Shown: positions 17,643-27,221 of the stretch, piece after piece | How positions within the stretch are numbered: position 1 is the first letter of the stretch | How the letters are laid out: every line of letters starts with the position of its first letter | From: a bacterium | GTDB taxonomy: Bacteria > Thermosulfidibacterota > Thermosulfidibacteria > Thermosulfidibacterales > B14-G1 | DNA: 40,132 nucleotides | Direction of reading: 5' to 3' | Assembly: GCA_027020915.1 (NCBI GenBank) | Contig: JALUVF010000099.1 | Coordinates: forward strand, 1 to 40,132 | Notes under the pieces: model-generated | Databases searched by the model: none | What the model was told of the DNA's origin: nothing | Seen by the model: only the letters and a program-made list of their open reading frames with translations | Program-made: the position numbers and the translations under genes

Positions 17643-18653
17643 ATGGAGAGGGTGTTGAGTGGAATGAGACCAACCGGGTTGCTCCATCTGGGCAACTACC
17701 TGGGGGCGTTGAGGAACTGGGTGGAACTTCAGGAGGAGGGTTACAGGTGCTTCTACTTCATTGCCGACTGGCATGCCCTCACCACGGAGTATGCCGATCC
17801 TTCCCAGGTGGCCCACTACTGCCGGGAGGTGGCCATAGACTGGCTGGCGGCAGGTCTCGATCCTGAGAAGAGCGTTCTCTTCCTCCAGTCCCAGGTCCTG
17901 GAACATGCCGAGCTCCATATTTTCCTTTCTATGATCACCCCCGTCTCCTGGCTTGAGAGGAATCCCACCTACAAAGAGATCCGCCAGGAGCTCAAGGACA
18001 GGGATCTGGCCACCTACGGCTTCCTGGGTTATCCCGTCCTCCAGGCGTCGGACATCCTCATTTACAAGGCCCATTACGTGCCCGTGGGAGTGGATCAACT
18101 GCCCCACCTGGAGCTCACCAGGGAGATCGCCCGGAGATTCAATTACCTGTACGGTCCCCTCTTTCCCGAGCCCAAGCCCAAGCTCACCCAGACCCCCAAG
18201 GTCCCCGGGGTGGACGGCAGGAAGATGAGCAAGAGCTACGACAACGCCATCTACCTGGGCGATTCTCCGGAGGTCGTCTGGGAGAAGCTCAGGCCTATGG
18301 TGACCGATACCCAGCGCAAGAGACGCACAGATCCCGGAGACCCCGAGAAGTGCCCCGTTTTCGATCTCCACCGGGCCTTCACTCCTTCAGAGGTCCGGGA
18401 GGAGGTGGTGGAGAATTGTAAGAAGGCGGGTTTCGGCTGCATAGACTGCAAGAGGATCCTCTACGGCCACCTCATGGATGTGATGGGCCCCATCTACGAG
18501 AAGAGGAGGGAACTGGCGGCCCGGCCCTCTCTGGTGGACGAGGTGATCCTTGATGGTTCCCGTAGGGCCAGGGAGACGGCCAGGGAGACCATGGTGGAGG
18601 CCCGGACCGCCGTCAGGCTCTGGTGTCCCTTAGCGGAAGGGGGAGCTGAATAG
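17643..18653 (+). CDS. trpS: tryptophanyl-tRNA synthetase
   Basis: Charges tRNA-Trp; class I synthetase. HLGN at 15-18 (the HIGH-type motif) and KMSKS at 194-198 are intact, and GMRPTGLLHLGNYLGAL is the typical N-terminal block. 336 residues. The C-terminal region contains a cluster of cysteines (CPVF..., NCKKAGFGCIDC) as found in one bacterial TrpS group. ATG 17643 has an AAGGGGG stretch 6 bases upstream. The last 24 bases overlap the end of the convergent TonB-family gene. A gap of 85 bases from comEC holds no clear promoter or attenuator. Confidence 0.95.
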   Translation: MERVLSGMRPTGLLHLGNYLGALRNWVELQEEGYRCFYFIADWHALTTEYADPSQVAHYCREVAIDWLAAGLDPEKSVLFLQSQVLEHAELHIFLSMITPVSWLERNPTYKEIRQELKDRDLATYGFLGYPVLQASDILIYKAHYVPVGVDQLPHLELTREIARRFNYLYGPLFPEPKPKLTQTPKVPGVDGRKMSKSYDNAIYLGDSPEVVWEKLRPMVTDTQRKRRTDPGDPEKCPVFDLHRAFTPSEVREEVVENCKKAGFGCIDCKRILYGHLMDVMGPIYEKRRELAARPSLVDEVILDGSRRARETARETMVEARTAVRLWCPLAEGGAE

Positions 18654-19811
18654 GCGGTATATGAACCTGGCCCGGATTCTCAGCTCCTTGTCGGGCCAGT
18701 CCGGGGGGAAGGGGCCGAAGGGAGCGGCGGCCCGCAGGGCTCTCTCGGCTTCCTTGTCCAGGATGGAGAATCCCGAACTCTTCAGGAGCTTCACCTCTTT
18801 CAGTTGACCGCTCCGGTCTATGACAAAGAGGATGTAGGCCATTCCCTGGATGCCGCTCATCCTTGCTTCCAGGGGGTAGCGCCACACCAGGTAGAGCTTG
18901 TCCCTGATGTGCTTGAAGTAGGAGATGTACTTGGAGTTGGTGGTGTCCAGGGAGATCTCCTGGGATTGTCCTTTACCCATCTGGGGTACAATCTTGTTGG
19001 ATTGCTCGTTGATGAGGAAGGGATCGAAGAGAGGGATCTTTCTCCTGGGAAAGGGAGGTATGATCTGGGTTTGGGGGCCTGTCTGGGGCATTACCCGAAC
19101 GAGCTTTTCCCTCTTCTGGCCTTTTGAGGCTCTTTTGGTTTTGCTCGCTTTTTTCTGGGCCCTCTTCTTTAGGGACTTCTGCCCTTCCTTTTTGGCCAGC
19201 TTCTCTCCCTTTGGGGCCTTGCCCTTCTTCTGCCCCTTGGCCTTCTGGGGAGGAGGAGTCTTCCTTTCCCCCTTTTTGGCCACCTTGGTCTTCTTCTGGG
19301 CCTTTTCTCCCTTGCCCCGGGTCCCCTTCTTGGCCTCTAGCTTGGGGGGTGATAGGGGCTGCTGGCCCGGGACCAGGGTGATGCGGGGCTTGGGGGGAGT
19401 GATGGGCAGACCGGGTCTAAAGTTGAGGGAGCTTGATTCTCCCGAGATGGAGGAACGCTCTTGCTTCCCCCGGGGCCCCTTCTTCTTCATGGAGTACTGG
19501 GCGATGATGTGGGCCTTCTTGGGTTTCTCCTCCTTTGGGGGCTTGGGGATGTTCAGTATCTTGACGTAGACCAGCTTCTCCCGTTCCTTCTTCTTTTCCT
19601 TCTTCTTTTGGGTCTTCTTTTTGGCGAGAGGTTTCTCCTCCCTCTTTGTGGGGATTAGGAGAGGGGCCTTGGAGGCTGTCCAGCTGGCTGCACCCAGGAA
19701 GAGCCCGTGGAGGATGAGGGAGAGGATGAGGAAGGGCACCAGGTTTTTGGGTGTATGGCCATGGGGCTTCTCATCCCTGCTGTGGAGTTTCCATGGAAAA
19801 GGGATCTTCAT
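18630..19811 (-). CDS. TonB-family energy-transducer-like protein
   Basis: 393 residues. One N-terminal membrane helix (about 22-45, after LHSRDEKPHGHTPKN), then a very long Lys/Pro/Gly/Gln-rich region of about 230 residues that would span the periplasm, then a C-terminal globular domain with the TonB/TolA pattern (KLYLVWRYP, FVIDRSGQLKEVKLLKSSG, ALRAAAPFGPFP). Energises outer-membrane transport, or acts as a TolA-like structural link, by family. No exbB/exbD nearby. ATG 19811 overlaps the birA stop as ATGA; a longer open frame to 20015 is the birA gene read out of frame. The 3' end overlaps trpS by 24 bases. Confidence 0.85.
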   Translation of the reverse strand: MKIPFPWKLHSRDEKPHGHTPKNLVPFLILSLILHGLFLGAASWTASKAPLLIPTKREEKPLAKKKTQKKKEKKKEREKLVYVKILNIPKPPKEEKPKKAHIIAQYSMKKKGPRGKQERSSISGESSSLNFRPGLPITPPKPRITLVPGQQPLSPPKLEAKKGTRGKGEKAQKKTKVAKKGERKTPPPQKAKGQKKGKAPKGEKLAKKEGQKSLKKRAQKKASKTKRASKGQKREKLVRVMPQTGPQTQIIPPFPRRKIPLFDPFLINEQSNKIVPQMGKGQSQEISLDTTNSKYISYFKHIRDKLYLVWRYPLEARMSGIQGMAYILFVIDRSGQLKEVKLLKSSGFSILDKEAERALRAAAPFGPFPPDWPDKELRIRARFIYRLFSSPFR

Positions 19812-20797
19812 TCTACCACTTCCACGTCTCCCGCCCCCACCGATAAGAGGGTCCCGCCCTGGGTCCTCACCAGGAGGGAACCCTGGGGTGTGATGCCTAC
19901 GGCCCAGCCTTCCCTGCCGTCCTCGAGGTGCACCCTGCGGCCCAGGGTATAGTTGTACCTTCTCCAGTAGGCCAGGAGGGCCTCTCTGTGGCCTTCCCTC
20001 AGGTCTCGGTACCACTCCTCCAGGGTCTCCAGGAACCAGGCCAGGATCTGGGCCCTCAGGAGCCTTTTGCCCCCCTCCATCATGAGGGATGTGGCCCGGG
20101 TAGAGATCTCTGGGGGAAAACCCCCTGGCGGGGTGTTGACGTTGAGACCCACACCCACCACCAGGAACTGGGGCATTGTTCCTCGACTCTCCATCTCCAC
20201 CAGAATTCCCGCCACCTTCTTTCCCTTAATATATATGTCGTTGGGCCACTTTATCAGGGCCTCCAGGTGGAGCCTCTCCCGGATCACCTGGGTGAGGGCC
20301 ACGGAGGCCAGGAAGGTGATGTGGGAGACCTCCAGGAGGGAGATGGGGGGCCTGAGGATGAGGGAGAGGTAGAGGTTCTCCCCCCCGGGGGAAAACCAGG
20401 AGCGCCCTTGGCGCCCTTTGCCCCTGGTCTGGCTCTCGGCCACCACCAGGGTCCCTTCTGGAGCCCCTTGACGGGCCAAGTCCCGGGCCACCCTGTTGGT
20501 GGAGTCCGTCTGTTCCAGGTAGTGGTAGGGCCTACCCAGCTCCCGGCTCTCGAGGAGAGCCAGGAAGAGGGGGGGGACCAGGAGGTCGGGTATCTCTTCC
20601 AGGAGGTAGCCCTTTCTGGGTATAGAGACCAGGGGGAAGCCCATGGCCTTGAGGGCTGCCATGCGGTTGTGGAGGGCCACGCGGCTCACTCCCAGTTTCC
20701 GGGCCAGGGTCTCACCGGACACCGTCTCTCCCAGGTGGGTCAGGAGGTGCCTTACTATTTGGATGTCCCTCTCCGCGGTTCCCCTGTGGTTCTTCAT
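19808..20797 (-). CDS. birA: bifunctional biotin ligase / biotin operon repressor
   Basis: Attaches biotin to carboxylase carrier protein; the N-terminal winged helix can repress biotin genes. 329 residues. Helix-turn-helix at about 25-50 (SGETLARKLGVSRVALHNRM), ligase motif TRGKGRQGRSW at 124-134, IKWPNDI and GVGLNVN, then the C-terminal SH3-like domain. ATG 20797 overlaps the recJ stop as ATGA. The frame stays open a further 563 codons upstream through recJ, which is an effect of base composition and not a fusion protein. Confidence 0.94.
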   Translation of the reverse strand: MKNHRGTAERDIQIVRHLLTHLGETVSGETLARKLGVSRVALHNRMAALKAMGFPLVSIPRKGYLLEEIPDLLVPPLFLALLESRELGRPYHYLEQTDSTNRVARDLARQGAPEGTLVVAESQTRGKGRQGRSWFSPGGENLYLSLILRPPISLLEVSHITFLASVALTQVIRERLHLEALIKWPNDIYIKGKKVAGILVEMESRGTMPQFLVVGVGLNVNTPPGGFPPEISTRATSLMMEGGKRLLRAQILAWFLETLEEWYRDLREGHREALLAYWRRYNYTLGRRVHLEDGREGWAVGITPQGSLLVRTQGGTLLSVGAGDVEVVE

Positions 20798-22500
20798 CCT
20801 TGGTCTCTGGCCTTTCTTATGGCTTTCACCTTGAGCTGGAGGGTTTTGGTCCCGTTCCATAGGTTGAGCTCCGGTGTGAAGGCCAGATCCACGGGGCCGT
20901 TGGTGGCCTCCCGGGCCATTTCTCCCAGGCCAAAGGCGATGGCCTCTACCCCTATTCGGTCTTTCACGGCGATGAATTTCAGGTGGTTGTCGTTGCCCAC
21001 CCTTCTCACCCTCTGGAGGGTGACCTCCTTTAAGAGGAAGAGGGGCTCCGGATGTCCCTCGCCGAAGGGCTCCAGGGCCTTGAGGCTCCTGAGGAGGGCG
21101 CCGTTGAGCTCTTCCATCTCCACTTCTCCTTCGATCTCCAGGGGTTGGGGGGGGATGGGGTAGGGAATGAGACGCCGGGTCTCTTTCCATAGGGCCTCTC
21201 GGAAGGCGGGAAGCCTTTCTTCCTCCACGGTGAATCCCGCGGCGGCCCTGTGTCCTCCCAGGCCCGTGAGGAAGGAGGAGCAACGGGTGAGGATGGTGTA
21301 GATGTCCACCTGGCCGTAGCTCCTGGCCGAACCCCTCCCCGGTCCCTCCTCGGGAAAGGCCACCAGGGCGGCGGGCCTTCCGAAGCGCTCGGCCAGCTTG
21401 GATGCCACGATGCCGATGACTCCCGGGTGCCAGCCCTTTTTGCCCACCAGGATGAAGGGGCCCGCCTCTTCCTTTCCCAGGATCTCCAGGGCTTCTCTGA
21501 GGATCTCTTCCTCTTCCCTCTGGCGGCGCTGGTTCTCCCGTTGGAGTTCCCGGGCCAGGGTCTGGCATTCCTCCTCCTCCTGGGAGAGGAGGAGGACCAG
21601 GGCCCTTTGGGCCTCCCCCATGCGCCCCGCTGCATTCACCCTGGGGGCCAGGAGGAAGGAGATCTCCCAGGGGGTGATGGCCCTGTGCCGGCATCCCGCC
21701 ACCTCCATGAGGGCTGCCAGGCCGGGACGGGGGCTCTTGGTCATCTTCTTGAGGCCGAAGCGCACGTAGAACCTGTTCTCGCCCGTGAGGAGGGCCATGT
21801 CGCCCACGGTACCCAGGGCCACCAGGTCCAGATAACGGTGCCACACCAGGTTCCGCCCCTCTTCCCCTTCCCTCCTCAGGGCCAGGGCTTCCACCAGTTT
21901 CATGGCCACTCCCACCCCTGCCAGGTCTCTGAAGGGGTAGGGATCCAGTTTGGGATGGAGGATGGCCGTGGCAGGGGGGAGGATGGAGGGGGGCTCGTGG
22001 TGGTCGGTGATGATGACGTCCATGCCCAGCTTTTGGGCCAGTTCCACTTCCCTGTGGTTGGAGATGCCGCAGTCCACGGTGATGAGGAGGGTCACCCCCT
22101 GGGCTGCCAGTTCCTCCACCAGAGGTGCTTTCAGACCGTAACCCCATCTTACCCGGTGGGGAATCTGGTGGATCACCCGGGCTTCCCTGGACTGGAGGTA
22201 GTCCACCAGCAGGGCCGTGGCTGTGACCCCATCGGCGTCGTAGTCGCCGTAGATCCCTATCTTTTCCCCCTTCTCCAGGGCCTGCTCCACCCGGGTGGCC
22301 GCCTTCTCCATATCCTCCATCTCCCAGGGGGAGACCACGGAGGAAAGGGGTGAGTGGAGGAACAGCCGGGCTTCCCCGGGGTCCTGGAGGCCCCGGTTCA
22401 CCAGGACCGAGGCAACGGCCCTGGGTACCCCCAGCTCCCTGGCCAAGCGGAGGACCGTTGGAGGGTGGGGACGCTTTATGAGCCACTCTCTGTCTGTCAT
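20794..22500 (-). CDS. recJ: single-stranded-DNA exonuclease RecJ
   Basis: 5'-3' exonuclease of the DHH family used in recombination and repair. 568 residues, normal. DHH-domain motifs: GDYDADGVTA (about 83-92), TVDCGISNH, ITDHHEPP and the AGVGVAMKL and APRVNAAGRMG blocks; the DHHA1 region contains GGHRAAAGFT. ATG 22500 has GAAGGAG 5 bases upstream. Coupled to birA through ATGA; 51 bases separate it from the methyltransferase gene upstream. Confidence 0.95.
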   Translation of the reverse strand: MTDREWLIKRPHPPTVLRLARELGVPRAVASVLVNRGLQDPGEARLFLHSPLSSVVSPWEMEDMEKAATRVEQALEKGEKIGIYGDYDADGVTATALLVDYLQSREARVIHQIPHRVRWGYGLKAPLVEELAAQGVTLLITVDCGISNHREVELAQKLGMDVIITDHHEPPSILPPATAILHPKLDPYPFRDLAGVGVAMKLVEALALRREGEEGRNLVWHRYLDLVALGTVGDMALLTGENRFYVRFGLKKMTKSPRPGLAALMEVAGCRHRAITPWEISFLLAPRVNAAGRMGEAQRALVLLLSQEEEECQTLARELQRENQRRQREEEEILREALEILGKEEAGPFILVGKKGWHPGVIGIVASKLAERFGRPAALVAFPEEGPGRGSARSYGQVDIYTILTRCSSFLTGLGGHRAAAGFTVEEERLPAFREALWKETRRLIPYPIPPQPLEIEGEVEMEELNGALLRSLKALEPFGEGHPEPLFLLKEVTLQRVRRVGNDNHLKFIAVKDRIGVEAIAFGLGEMAREATNGPVDLAFTPELNLWNGTKTLQLKVKAIRKARDQG

Positions 22501-22551
22501 GCCCTCTCCTTCGCGGGTGTTGTGCCCTGTTCCGGGTTCGGGATTCCCGAT

Positions 22552-23346
22552 CTATCCAGAACCATGGCCGGTTCCTTCTCTCCCTTCTCTTTCCTCTCCC
22601 AGCATTTCCGCCGCTTCCCGGGTGTAGACCCCGGGGGAGGAGTAGATGAACAGGGGGGGCTCCACCCGCACCTCCCCCTCTTTGCCCCCCTTCACCCCTT
22701 CAAGGAAGATGCTCTGGGCCTCTTCTCCCGGGTAGGGGTGGACGAAACGGATCCTCTTGGGCTCCACCCCGTGGATACGGCACACGTGGAGCAGGTCCAC
22801 CGTTCGAGTGGCGGTGAAGATGATCCCCAGCTTCCCCTTGGGTACCAGGGCATAGTGGGTGGCCCTGAGTAGGGCATCCAGTCCTCCATGCATCTCGTGG
22901 CGGGCGATGGCCTTCTCCTCCTGGGGATTGAGCCTCCCTGTGCCCACCCTCCGGTAGGGGGGGTTGGTGATGACGTACTGGAAGCTGGCCTCGGCCACCA
23001 GGTCCTCTATGTGGGCGTAGGAGCCTTCCAGGATTTCCATCCTTTCCTCCATGTCGTTGAGGGCCACGTTCTTCCTGGCCCTCTGGGCCAGTTGGGCCTG
23101 GATCTCTACGCCCGTCACCGTGATACCCGGATGGCTGCGGGCCAGGATGAGACCCACAATGCCGCACCCCGTACCCAGGTCCAGGATCCTCCCTCTGTGG
23201 GGTGGATGGGCCAGAGAAGCGAGGATGAGGGAGTCTATGGAGAACCTGTAGCCCCTTGCTCCCTGGATGATCTTGAGGTTCCACTTCCTCAGGATATCCA
23301 GGGTCTCGCTATGGTGGGGAGAGTTCACGGACAAGCCTTTCTCCAT
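22552..23346 (-). CDS. N6-adenine methyltransferase, TrmN6 (YfiC)-like
   Basis: S-adenosylmethionine-dependent methyltransferase. ILDLGTGCGIVGLILA is motif I, ITNPPY is the N6-adenine catalytic motif (about residue 130), and an N-terminal block with YRFSIDSLIL is typical of the TrmN6 family that modifies A37 of tRNA1(Val). Family assignment is good, the exact target is inferred. The ATG at 23346 lacks a ribosome binding site; GTG at 23328, with AAAGG 7 bases upstream, is an equally good start. Either way it overlaps the phosphohexomutase gene by 20-38 bases. Confidence 0.85.
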   Translation of the reverse strand: MEKGLSVNSPHHSETLDILRKWNLKIIQGARGYRFSIDSLILASLAHPPHRGRILDLGTGCGIVGLILARSHPGITVTGVEIQAQLAQRARKNVALNDMEERMEILEGSYAHIEDLVAEASFQYVITNPPYRRVGTGRLNPQEEKAIARHEMHGGLDALLRATHYALVPKGKLGIIFTATRTVDLLHVCRIHGVEPKRIRFVHPYPGEEAQSIFLEGVKGGKEGEVRVEPPLFIYSSPGVYTREAAEMLGEEREGREGTGHGSG

Positions 23347-24727
23347 GGTCTAATACGCTTTCCACCTCGTGGAGGGAAGCCCCTTCGCAGTAGAGGCGCA
23401 AGAGGGGCTCGGTGCCCGAAGCTCTGAAAAGGAGCCATCCCCCGCTGGTAAAGAGGAGCTTCACCCCGTCCAGCACCTTCACCCTGTCCACCGTGGCCGG
23501 TCCCACCTCCTGGGGGGGATGGGCGGCCAGTCTCTCCACCACCCTTCGGGCCCTCTCCTGGGGAATCTTGAGATCCCTGCGGCGATAGACGTGGGGGCCG
23601 TACCTCTCTTCCAGTTCTTCCACCATGGCTGCTAGAGTCTTTCCCTCCCAGGCCATCTTCTCCAGGACCAGAAGGGCCGAGTATATGCCGTCTCTCTCGG
23701 GGATGTGTCCTTTCACTCCAATGCCTCCGCTCTCTTCACCCCCTATGAGGATGTCCCTCTCCAGCATGAGGGGTAGGATGTACTTGAAGCCGATGGCCGT
23801 TTCGTGAACGGTGACGCCGAACTCCTGGCCCATTTTATCTATCATGGAGGAGGTGGAAAAGGTCTTCACCACTTCCCCCTTCATGCCCCGGTTGCTGTGG
23901 AGGTGATCCATTATCAGGGCCAGGAGGCGGTGGGGAGATACAAAACGCCCCTTTTCGTCCACCATGCCTAAACGGTCGCCGTCGCCGTCGTTGGCAATCC
24001 CCACGGCCCTTCCTCCCAGGGCCTTCACCCTCGCCATGAGGGGGGCAAGGTTCCTTTCTATGGGCTCGGGCTCCCGGCCTCCGAAGAGGGGATGGGGTGT
24101 CCCTGCTATCACTTCCACCTGGAGGCCTCGGGGGGCTAGGATGCGCTTAAAGAGGTCCCCTACGGCCCCGTGAATGGGATCTGAAACCACCGAGAAGGGG
24201 GCTCTGCCTATGCTGGTCAGGTCCACGGCCTTCTCCAGCCATTCCAGATAGGGGAGGACCAGGTCCTCTTCCGTGACCCGGGTCCCGTTGAGGGCGTCCT
24301 GGTGGAAGGGATTCCCATCCACCAGCCTCTCCACCTCCTTGGTCACTGGGGGAGGAGCAGAGCCACCATGGGGGGACTTTATCTTGAAGCCGTTGAAGAT
24401 ATAGGGATTGTGGCTGGCGGTGATCATGATGCCTCCCCCCGTGGCCATCCTCTTCACGGAGAAGGAGAGGATGGGGGTGGGCAGGGGAGACTGGGAGAGG
24501 GTCACCTCTATTCCCAGCTCGGTGAGGACCCGGGCCGTGAGTCTGGCCGCCCGGGGGGAGAGGAAGCGGGTGTCGTAGCCCACTACCGCGCCCCTGTCCC
24601 GGGCCTGCCAGTGGTGGACCATGAAGATGCCCGCCGCCAGGGCCACCCTCTGGAGATTGGCGAAGGTGAAGTCCTCGGCGATGATGCCTCGCCAGCCGTC
24701 GGTTCCGAAACGGATCTTCCCTGTCAT
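23309..24727 (-). CDS. phosphoglucomutase/phosphomannomutase
   Basis: Alpha-D-phosphohexomutase family, interconverting hexose 1- and 6-phosphates. Four-domain protein of 472 residues. Phosphoserine loop TASHNPYIFNG, metal loop NDGDGDRLG, sugar-binding loop GGEESGGIG and the C-terminal phosphate-binding RASGTEPLLR are all present. Whether glucose or mannose is preferred cannot be read here; with glgP and glgA in the window, glucose 1-phosphate is plausible. ATG 24727 is preferred to a GTG at 24745 because GGGAAG lies 6 bases upstream. First gene of the minus-strand recJ-birA-tonB set and divergent from the Lon-family gene. Confidence 0.93.
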   Translation of the reverse strand: MTGKIRFGTDGWRGIIAEDFTFANLQRVALAAGIFMVHHWQARDRGAVVGYDTRFLSPRAARLTARVLTELGIEVTLSQSPLPTPILSFSVKRMATGGGIMITASHNPYIFNGFKIKSPHGGSAPPPVTKEVERLVDGNPFHQDALNGTRVTEEDLVLPYLEWLEKAVDLTSIGRAPFSVVSDPIHGAVGDLFKRILAPRGLQVEVIAGTPHPLFGGREPEPIERNLAPLMARVKALGGRAVGIANDGDGDRLGMVDEKGRFVSPHRLLALIMDHLHSNRGMKGEVVKTFSTSSMIDKMGQEFGVTVHETAIGFKYILPLMLERDILIGGEESGGIGVKGHIPERDGIYSALLVLEKMAWEGKTLAAMVEELEERYGPHVYRRRDLKIPQERARRVVERLAAHPPQEVGPATVDRVKVLDGVKLLFTSGGWLLFRASGTEPLLRLYCEGASLHEVESVLDHGERLVRELSPP

Positions 24728-24761
24728 GGCTATCTTCCCTATCACAAGGCCACGAATCCCA

Positions 24762-24782
24762 TCAACGGGAATGCCCCGTTGA
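24762..24782. promoter_or_regulatory. perfect 8-base inverted repeat overlapping the lon-type promoter
   Basis: TCAACGGG (24762-24769), five-base centre AATGC, CCCGTTGA (24775-24782). The right arm covers the first bases of the TTGACT -35 box of the downstream promoter, the usual position for a repressor site. Confidence 0.5.
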
Positions 24783-24806
24783 CTTGCCTCACCCTTTCCC
24801 TATAGC
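24779..24806 (+). promoter_or_regulatory. promoter for the Lon-family protease gene
   Basis: TTGACT (24779-24784), 16-base spacer, TATAGC (24801-24806), 30 bases before the ATG. Confidence 0.5.
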
Positions 24807-24836
24807 CTTTTTCTGAATCTGGAGGGTGGGGAACAC

Positions 24837-27221
24837 ATGGAGCCTTTGCATCCGTCTCAGCTACGCTGGGTATGTCCTTTGGAGGATGTGGGACCTCAGG
24901 AGGGAGAGGTCCCTTTCATCGGTCAAGACAGGGCCCAGAAGGCCTTGGTCTTTGGCCTCTCCATGGCCTACGACGGTTACAACGTCTATGTGGCCGGGCC
25001 CGAGGGCCTGGGCAAGACCACCTATGTCATGGAGCTTCTCCAGACCCTATGCAAAAACAGGCCCATTCCCCCTGACTGGTGCTACGTCCACAACTTCCTC
25101 AACCCCCAGAGCCCTGTGGCCCTCAGCCTTCCTCCCGGTAAGGGGAAGGAACTCCAGCAGGAGATGGAGCTCCTCATAGAGAACCTCAAGAGGGAGGTGC
25201 CCAGGGCCTTTGAGAGCAAGGACTTCGAGGAGAAACTCCAGGAGGTTACAGAGAGGGGCCGGAAGGAGAAGGAGGAACTCATGGCACGGCTCGCTTCCCT
25301 GGCGGAGGAGAAGGGGTTTTCTGTCAAGTTCTCTCCCGCCGGGGTTGTGGTGGTTCCCCTCATCGGGGGCAAGCTGGTGTCGGAGGAGGAGATCCTCAAG
25401 AACAATTACCTCAGGGAACTGGTGGAAGTCCGGCGCAGGGAGTTTGAGCCCCTCTTGAAAGAGTATCTCCGTAAGCTACGACAGGTGGACAAGGAGATTC
25501 AGTCCAGGGTGGCTCAACTCCGGGAGGAGGTGGCCCGTTTCGTGGTGGGCCACAACATGGAGGACATGCTGGAAAAGTACCGGGACCTCCCCCGGGTGAG
25601 GGAGTACCTGGAGGCGGTCAAGGGGGACCTGGTGAAGGGGGCCGACCTCTTTCTCCAGTTTCCCGCCGCCCAAGACAATCCCCTTCTCCTCCTTCAGCTG
25701 GAGAGGAATCTGGCCAAGTATAAAGTGAACGTGGTGGTGGACAACGGGGGACTCACCTGTGCCCCTGTGGTCTACGAGACCCACCCCACCTACACCAATC
25801 TCTTCGGCAGAATAGGGGTGAGGGCCGAGCTGGGGGTCTACGTGGCCGATTTCCAGCAGATCGTGCCTGGTTCCATCCACAGGGCCAACGGGGGCTATCT
25901 GGTTCTCAAGGTGCCGGAGCTCTTTGCCGGCCCGGGGGTGTGGCGGGCCTTGAAGAGGGCCCTCGTCCATAAGGAGATTGCCATCCAGCCCCTCATGGAT
26001 GAGCTGGGCCTGCCCCATCCCGTCACCACCCTCAGACCCGAGGCCATCCCTCTGGACGTGAAGGTGGTCCTTATTGGAGAGCGCCTTCACTATCATCTCC
26101 TCATGGCCCTGGACCCCGAGTTCGAGGAGCTCTTCAAGGTGAAGGCCGACTTCGATACCCAGGTGGACAATACCCCCGAGGTGAGGCAGGCCTACAGGCG
26201 CCTCCTGGACGGGCTGGTGGAGAGGGACCGGCTCCTGCCCCTCACTCCGTCGGGGGCTGCGGCCATGCTGGAGTACACCTGCCGTCTGGCTCAGGACAGG
26301 AAGAAGCTCTCCCTCCAGATGTCCAGGGTGGTGGGGATGCTGAGGGAGGCTAACTACTGGGCCAGGAGCCGGGGCAGGGAGGGTATCGAGGCCCAGGACG
26401 TGGAGAGGGCTCTGGAGGAGAAGATCTACAGGGCCAACCTCTTGGAGGAGAGGCTTCGGGAGCTCATCCAGAGGAACATCATCGTGGTCCAGACCCAGGG
26501 GTACGAGGTGGGCCAGTGTAACGGACTCAGTGTGGTGGATCTGGTGGACTACTCCTTTGGCCGCCCCCACCGCATCTCTGCCCGGGCCTTCGCCGGGGAG
26601 AAGGGTATAGTGAACATCGAGAGGGAGGCGGAGCTGGCGGGGAAGATCTTCAACAAGGCCGTCCTCATCCTCTCGGGATACCTGGGCCACCAGTACGGCC
26701 GGGGCCGTTCCCTCTCCCTCTCCGCTACCCTGGCCTTCGAACAGTCCTACTCCACGGTGGAGGGAGACAGCGCCTCGGTGGCTGAGCTTATGGCCCTTCT
26801 TTCGGCCATTGCCCAGGTGCCCCTGACCCAGGATCTGGCTGTCACGGGCTCGGTGGACCAGAGGGGCATGGTCCAGGCCGTGGGAGGAATAAACGAAAAG
26901 ATCGAGGGGTTTTTCCACTGTTGCCGGGTGAAGGGCCTTACGGGTCGCCAGGGGGTGGTCTTTCCCGGCGCCAATGTGGACCATCTCCAGCTCTCTCCCC
27001 ACGTGGTGAAGGCCGTGGAGAAGGGCGAGTTCCATCTGTACCCCGTCACCCATGTGGACCAGGTGATCTCCCTCCTGACGGGTATGGAGGCCGGGGAGAG
27101 GGACCAGGAGGGACGCTTTCCTCCGGACTCTTTCCACGCTGCAGTGGAGGCCAGGCTGGAGGAGTTCCGGAGGGCGGCCAGGGAGGAGAAGGAAGGAAAG
27201 GGTGAGCAGGGAGGCGACTGA
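24837..27221 (+). CDS. Lon-family ATP-dependent protease (LonB/YcbZ-type)
   Basis: Cytoplasmic AAA+ protease of the Lon-related group lacking the classical Lon N-domain. 794 residues. Walker A GPEGLGKTT at 54-62; a coiled-coil insertion at about 110-230; the AAA core; and a C-terminal Lon proteolytic domain with Ser645 in EGDSASVAE and Lys688 in GGINEKIEGFF. The 43-residue distance between the two equals that of the catalytic pair in E. coli Lon. ATG 24837 follows GGAGGGTGGGG. It has its own promoter with an overlapping dyad, so regulated expression is likely. cmk begins inside its last 20 bases. Confidence 0.93.
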   Translation: MEPLHPSQLRWVCPLEDVGPQEGEVPFIGQDRAQKALVFGLSMAYDGYNVYVAGPEGLGKTTYVMELLQTLCKNRPIPPDWCYVHNFLNPQSPVALSLPPGKGKELQQEMELLIENLKREVPRAFESKDFEEKLQEVTERGRKEKEELMARLASLAEEKGFSVKFSPAGVVVVPLIGGKLVSEEEILKNNYLRELVEVRRREFEPLLKEYLRKLRQVDKEIQSRVAQLREEVARFVVGHNMEDMLEKYRDLPRVREYLEAVKGDLVKGADLFLQFPAAQDNPLLLLQLERNLAKYKVNVVVDNGGLTCAPVVYETHPTYTNLFGRIGVRAELGVYVADFQQIVPGSIHRANGGYLVLKVPELFAGPGVWRALKRALVHKEIAIQPLMDELGLPHPVTTLRPEAIPLDVKVVLIGERLHYHLLMALDPEFEELFKVKADFDTQVDNTPEVRQAYRRLLDGLVERDRLLPLTPSGAAAMLEYTCRLAQDRKKLSLQMSRVVGMLREANYWARSRGREGIEAQDVERALEEKIYRANLLEERLRELIQRNIIVVQTQGYEVGQCNGLSVVDLVDYSFGRPHRISARAFAGEKGIVNIEREAELAGKIFNKAVLILSGYLGHQYGRGRSLSLSATLAFEQSYSTVEGDSASVAELMALLSAIAQVPLTQDLAVTGSVDQRGMVQAVGGINEKIEGFFHCCRVKGLTGRQGVVFPGANVDHLQLSPHVVKAVEKGEFHLYPVTHVDQVISLLTGMEAGERDQEGRFPPDSFHAAVEARLEEFRRAAREEKEGKGEQGGD

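Noticed and set aside
19808-22486. An 892-codon open frame suggesting a giant BirA fusion protein
   Set aside because: The upstream 563 codons are recJ read in another frame, rich in Gly, Pro and Arg without domain character; birA has a normal ATG at 20797 in an ATGA overlap with recJ.
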